Positions 59,350 to 64,000 of a DNA stretch of 64,000 bases are shown here, one piece after another. The notes beneath the pieces were generated by a model, which was given only the letters and a program-made list of their open reading frames with translations, ran no database searches and had not been told where the DNA came from. Position 1 is the first letter of the stretch. The number at the start of each line of letters is the position of its first letter. Position numbers and translations under genes: made by a program. Source of the stretch: Megascapheus bottae (taxonomy: Eukaryota; Chordata; Mammalia; Rodentia; Geomyidae); assembly GCA_024803745.1 (NCBI GenBank), contig JANJXV010000013.1:32406001-32470000 (forward strand). The letters run 5' to 3'.

Positions 59350-59565
59350 AAGTTATGAAAATAGTTAGAAGACAAGGATTGAAATGAAAACTCATGAAAT
59401 CAAAAACTAAGAATTGTTCAGTCCTAGACCAGTGATGAGAAATTTTACTGTAATAACAACCATCACAAAGTTGCTAATATATTTAAACACGTAACCAAAC
59501 ATGCCTGAATGCTGAATAAATTAGTATTTCCCTGAATTTTGACAAATAGTTTTTATTAATATTGT

Positions 59566-60006
59566 TATTTTATTTTTTATTGTTGGGGTAATGTATAGAG
59601 GGATTACGATTACATTCTCCAGATAGTAGGTGTATTGATAAGCCTTCTCATATTTTTCTTCCTATTTCCCTCTCCCACCAACTCCCAATCATCTTGCTTT
59701 ACCCCCTTCCCTATTTCAAATAAACAAATAAATGCTTATACAACATACCAGGCAACAAAATCAGATACAGTAACAAGAGATTAACCAAAGGGCAACAAAA
59801 GAGAAGAGAAATAACAGTACATTAAGAACAACAATCACACAAGATAAGGATCTTATTTCCATATCCTAGAGTTCATTTCATTTAGTTCCATCCCATATGG
59901 CTGTATGTACCTAGGTTTTGCGCTATTGTAATTCTCTACTAGGAGAGTCCTAGACGTGTACTAATTATTACAAATGAGAGAAACCACTGAGCCTATGTTC
60001 CTTCTC
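59566..60006 (-). mobile_element. Truncated L1 3' end, minus strand
   Basis: GTAATGTATAGAGGGATTAC, GAAGAGAAATAACAGTACAT, CATTTAGTTCCATCCCATAT and ACTGAGCCTATGTTCC follow the L1 3' region in order. Confidence 0.87.
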
Positions 60007-60157
60007 TCGTTGTATCATCTATCAAGTTTTCAACTTTCCCTTGTCTGGGGACTGACAGTGCTATCCAGATAACCATGCTTGTGCATCCTAAAAATAGGAT
60101 GGTCATGTGATGTAAAGTAGGAAGATATGATTTTCCCATCTTGGAAGCTTAAACTCT

Positions 60158-60491
60158 TGTGGGGAGCTGCGAGGGCTGCGCCTTAAAGATGGAGCCGGTT
60201 TCTGCCTTCCGCCATCCCGACGGCGAGTGCTGTCTGTGAAAAACAACTCCTTATATGGCTAAGTTTTAGCTTCTGGCTTGCTTCCATGTAGTTGGCCCTA
60301 TCGACATCTCCCACGTGGCTTTTCAGGATTGGCCAGGCGGAGGTCTTATAAGACTGGGAAGAGTCCCAGGGGGAGGAGGAGAAGAAAAAGGAAGAAGGAG
60401 AAAGGAAGACGCTTGTTAAGGGTTCCTGAATAAACTACTTGGAGAAGAATCCTGTGTCGCGTCTCCCTTGCTGGTCGAGGCGGAAGCGACA
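60158..60491 (+). mobile_element. Solo LTR, class II (IAP/ERVK-like)
   Basis: The element is 334 bp, begins TGTGGGGAGCTGCGAGGG and ends GGCGGAAGCGACA. Perfect 6-bp TSDs AACTCT lie at 60,152-60,157 and 60,492-60,497. A TATAAG box lies at 60,347-60,352 and AATAAA at 60,429-60,434, about 82 bp apart with a purine-rich tract between. No internal proviral sequence flanks it. The 68-codon frame starting at 60,439 overlaps the LTR's end and is not a gene. Confidence 0.9.
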
Positions 60492-60497
60492 AACTCT

Positions 60498-61362
60498 AAA
60501 GAAAATTTGGATGTGGAATTGTGCAAAAATGGTAGAGCCCTTAATTTCAGTGAGTTCCCTAAGAGTGTCTAGTTTTCCAAATCGCCTAAAACTTTTTCAA
60601 AGTAATTTAATATCTGTCAATATAGGTTGCTTTTTACTTTTCTAATGTCCCTGAAAAAAAACCATAATTGATTAACTCATGCACTTAGGAAATATAACAA
60701 AGGATCTAACTTTCTTGGTTGTGTTACTCTATCATAAATGCCACCTATTTGAGCATAACAAAATTCAGAATCTGGATTCTAGAACACATTTTGACCTTAC
60801 AACTCATCTATCCAAATGCCAATTTATCCTCTATAGAAGGATATTAAGCAGCTGTGTTAACTGTGACGTTTCCAAAACTTATTCTCCTAATACACTTGGG
60901 ATGGTCATTCCTATATAGTTCACGCAACTCCATCTTCTTGGGATAATCAATGCAACTGCTCCTTCTCTTGAAATCACAGGTCCAAAGAGTCTTTAAATTC
61001 TTTGTGGCTATCCATAAAGCATATCCTGAATGGTGAATGTAAGCATTTTCTTACCATCTTCATTCATTTTACTTTTATTTTATTCTAACATCAGCACTTG
61101 CCTGATTTCTCCATTAATCTCCTTTCATTGTTGTTTCTGTCATGACTTTTCTGTGCAAACCAGCAAGGGTAATATTACTATCATATGTGAAACCAACTTG
61201 ATGTTGGAAATCTATTATCCAGAGCAAAATCTGACATCCACTGAGCATTATAATATTTCAAGGACTACTCTAAATGTTTAAATCGAAAATACAATTTATT
61301 TTACACTTGTAGAAATGCAAGTGAGTTAAGAGTCCATTATTATTTTAAAGATGAAGGAATTC
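60498..61362. other. Intergenic DNA without recognised features
   Basis: No repeat or gene recognised. Confidence 0.4.
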
Positions 61363-61742
61363 AAGCTGGGTGCCTAGCTACCCAGCTACCTGGGTACTCA
61401 GGTACCAACATAGGAGGCTGAGATGTGAGGATTTGAAATCGGCTCAGGCAGGAAGTCGGTGAGACTCTTATCTCCAATAGGGAAGGGGAGAAAACAAGAT
61501 GAGGGGTGGGAGAAAGGGAAAGGGGGACCAAGACATGTGAAAGGGTATCAATGTATGTGAATTAATGTACCTTCTATCTGGCAAATATGTAATCCTTCTA
61601 TTAATTAAATAAAAATATATGAAAAAAATAAAGAATAAAAAATAAATGCTGGAAATGGAGTTTTAGCTTAAGTGGTAAAGCACTAGCCTTGAGAAAAGGA
61701 AGCTCAGTGACAATACCCAAACCTGAGTTTAAGTCCCAAGAC
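61363..61742 (+). mobile_element. Composite SINE split by an L1 tail
   Basis: The B1-like half lies at 61,363-61,477 (AGCTGGGTGCCTAGC to ACTCTTATCTCCAAT). The ID-like half resumes at about 61,648 (CTGGAAATGGAGTTTTAGCT to GAGTTTAAGTCCCAAGACT). The gap holds L1 3' sequence. Confidence 0.85.
61478..61643 (+). mobile_element. Truncated L1 3' end inside the SINE, plus strand
   Basis: AGGGAAGGGGAGAAAACAAG, GGGTATCAATGTATGTGAAT, CAAATATGTAATCCTTCTAT and a terminal AATAAAAATATATGAAAAAA match the 3' end of the 49 kb L1. About 165 bp including the tail. Confidence 0.9.
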
Positions 61743-61749
61743 TGCACAC

Positions 61750-61751
<2 letters not shown>

Positions 61752-61783
<32 letters not shown>
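61752..61783. repeat. (CA)n microsatellite
   Basis: About 16 CA units at the tail of the SINE, probably derived from the tail. Confidence 0.95.
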
Positions 61784-61785
<2 letters not shown>

Positions 61786-61993
61786 AGATGATGTAACTGA
61801 GATCCAGAACAACATATTTTATTCAAATCATTCATCTGGAAAATAACATACTCAAAATTTGAATCAAATTAATTTGGCAAAGAATGCAATTGGTCATTAT
61901 GAGATCCATATAGCAGTTTACCATACATGAACCTAACTTTTAAAATATATAATTGCAATGTAAATAAACTTGGTAGACTAGAAATTATCTTTA

Positions 61994-62186
61994 CCAGGAG
62001 TGATAGCTCATGCTTGTAATCCTAGCTACCCAGGGGACTGAGATCTGAGGATCTCAGTTCAAAGCCAGCCTGGAAACTAAAAACCAAAAGACTCTTATCT
62101 CAATTAATCACTAGGAAACTGGAAGTGCACTGTGGCTCAAGGGGTAAGGCAGTAGCCTTGATCTGAAGAGCTCAGGAAAAAAAAAA
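61994..62186 (+). mobile_element. B1-like/ID-like composite SINE, plus strand, 3'-truncated
   Basis: GATAGCTCATGCTTGTAATC, CTGAGATCTGAGGATCTCAG, then GGAAGTGCACTGTGGCTCAA and CTTGATCTGAAGAGCTCAGG, ending early in an A run. Confidence 0.88.
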
Positions 62187-62404
62187 TCCTCCTTTACCTT
62201 CTGTTCTGCACCGCCTCCTCTTCTTCCTCCTGCCTCTCCTCCTCCCCTTCTTCCTCTTCTTCCTCTTCTCGTTCTTCTCCTTTTTTTCTTCTTCCCCTTC
62301 TTCTCCTCCTCCTCCTCCCCCTCTTCTCCTTCTCCTCCTTGTTCTTCTCCTCTTCCTCCTCCTTCTCCTCCCTCCCCTCCTCCCCCTCCTCCTTCTACTT
62401 TTCC
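62187..62404. repeat. Long polypyrimidine (CTT/CCT) tract
   Basis: About 215 bases that are almost all C and T on the plus strand, with mixed CTT, CCT and CTC units. It sits at the A tail of the preceding SINE. Confidence 0.95.
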
Positions 62405-64000
62405 CTTTTCTATTTCAATAGTCTGAATTGATTACACAAATTCATACCATGTGCAAAACAATGTGTTCCAAATTCTTAGTAAATAAAAGCTGGGCTGTTT
62501 TAATCGTATTTTGTAGAATCTAAAGTTTGAGAGGCCAAATGGCATACTAATAGTCATTGTAAACATTTAATGAATATTAATTCGATTGGTTCTAGAAGTA
62601 AATCCTGATTCTTTTAAGTAGTCATACTTATAAATACACAAACATTCACTATTTTGACCCATTAATTATATTAAAAAAAAGAGCATATGCTGAGTAGTGG
62701 CTTGGTGGACCACCTGCTAGATAAATTGATATTTCTTTTCAGTTTCACAAAACTCATGAGCCAAATTTACATATTTGGCAAAATTAGCACAGATTAATTG
62801 TCAGAGATCTTGGAGTTGCATGAGAATATCAACTTTATGGAATATTAAATATGTTCATGCCAGTGCATTACTGTGTTGGGTTTCACTAAGCAGTGGTCAT
62901 CTGTCTGTGTCACACTGTGTATTCCAAGACACACTCTTTTTTCTCTATCTGCTTTCTCACCCTTCTCTGTCCACTAGAAATAATCTATTTTGAAAAGATG
63001 GCAAACAAGAGGCCTTTGAATAAATTAGCATTCCTAAGTGAAACCTAAACGTGATGAGTGTTAGTAATTAGGCCCCAGCTGAATTTGACATTAGATGAAA
63101 TGACATGCAAAATTTGAAGGGATGGTACCGGCGCCATCCTTCTTGTTTCTCAGAAATGAAGGAAGCTCATGTCGGACATTTACTGCCACTAGATTTTTCT
63201 TGTAGGGAAATATATATATATATATATATAAATGTATTTATATATATCAATTGTTGCTAGCATAGTCACACTTGTATTATTTCCTTATGAAAAAAATCCA
63301 TACCTCCCTTAAGAAATAAGATTAATATTAAACATTCCACTGGCTGAATCCCATGTAGACAGTAATGGAAATCTGAAAAGTGCCCTGCTTTTGGTAATCA
63401 GGCTTGAGTGATTCTTTTCATAAGATTATAAAGTATGGATTGGGTTCTCACCTTTTTCTATCCTACTAATATATTTTATATTCTCTGAGCAAAAAATAAA
63501 TCTATTTTGATAATTCATCAGAAAGTAGATTGCAGTTTATTTTTCTTAAAATAGATCTTTCTGAAAAATAAGATGCTGTAAGATGAACTAAAGCAAGCAT
63601 CAGCAATCACTGACAGCACTGTTACAATGGTGATGTTTTCCAACTTCATCTCTAATCTCTACTCCTTCACAACTCTTCTTATTTATAGTTCCTCTATTGT
63701 GTTTATTTCTTCAATATTATTAGTCATTATCATTAAATATCCATTACAACTAATTAATAATTAAGCACAGAAGAAGCAAGCAAACAGTACTGTTTCCTTA
63801 TTAGTTTGTGATCTTCTTATATTTCATTTTATTATATTTACGTAAAAGCTGAATTATAGACTCAAATTCTTCATTATAGCTAATTTATCTTTTCTCTGAT
63901 GGACCATGTCTCTTATTAGCCAGGTTTTTAATTTCAATTATTTTGTCATTCTATTTATAGGCAACCATATTCAATTTGGTGCTATTTCTTGACTGTGTGA
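62405..64000. other. Intergenic DNA, partly complex; TA tract
   Basis: 62,690-63,200 is complex non-repeat sequence. 63,210-63,248 is a TA-rich tract. 63,250-64,000 is AT-rich with nothing recognised. The frame 62,775-62,993 has no domain. Confidence 0.35.

Overview
This window is ordinary mammalian interspersed-repeat DNA: AT-rich, with no recognisable functional protein-coding exon, tRNA, rRNA or other RNA gene. The only host-gene sequence I can name is a dead processed copy of CBX3 (HP1 gamma). The source is very probably a rodent. Its commonest element is a dimeric tRNA-derived SINE, an ID-like left unit joined to a right unit ending in GAGCTCAAGCCCAGGACTGGC-type sequence and an A tail. 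This resembles the ID-like/Geo SINE described from the Geomyoidea (kangaroo rats, pocket mice, pocket gophers). That assignment rests on remembered family structure and was not tested by a search.

Layout. 0-5.3 kb: single-copy-looking DNA with a B1/ID-type SINE and a decayed L1 3' end. 5.3-8.7 kb: an old plus-strand L1 interrupted by two solo LTRs and a SINE. 8.7-10.7 kb: SINEs, a TA tract and unique DNA. 10.8-14.2 kb: a 3.5 kb minus-strand L1 (ORF2 from between EN and RT to the 3' end). 14.2-27.9 kb: mostly unique DNA with scattered SINEs, L1 tails and microsatellites. 27.9-32.6 kb: an ancient L1 into which SINEs, a short L1 and the CBX3 retrocopy inserted; the retrocopy itself carries two SINEs. 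32.6-46 kb: unique DNA with many SINEs, including two stacked in one target site. 46-49.4 kb: a 5'-inverted (twin-primed) L1 with a 16-base target duplication. 49.4-64 kb: unique DNA, SINEs, a 59-bp tandem duplication, a third solo LTR at 60.2 kb, an L1 tail inside a SINE, and a long polypyrimidine tract.

No gene system operates here. The informative content is insertion history. Many elements keep target-site duplications (TSDs) readable by eye: 6 bp for the three solo LTRs, as in class II (ERVK-like) proviruses, and 8-17 bp for L1-driven insertions. Nesting gives relative ages. I looked for a hidden system (gene cluster, array, unusual coding island) and found none. The least explained segments are a short open stretch near 33.85-34.08 kb and some complex non-repeat sequence near 53.4-54.2, 56.8-58.1 and 62.7-63.2 kb that might be conserved noncoding DNA.
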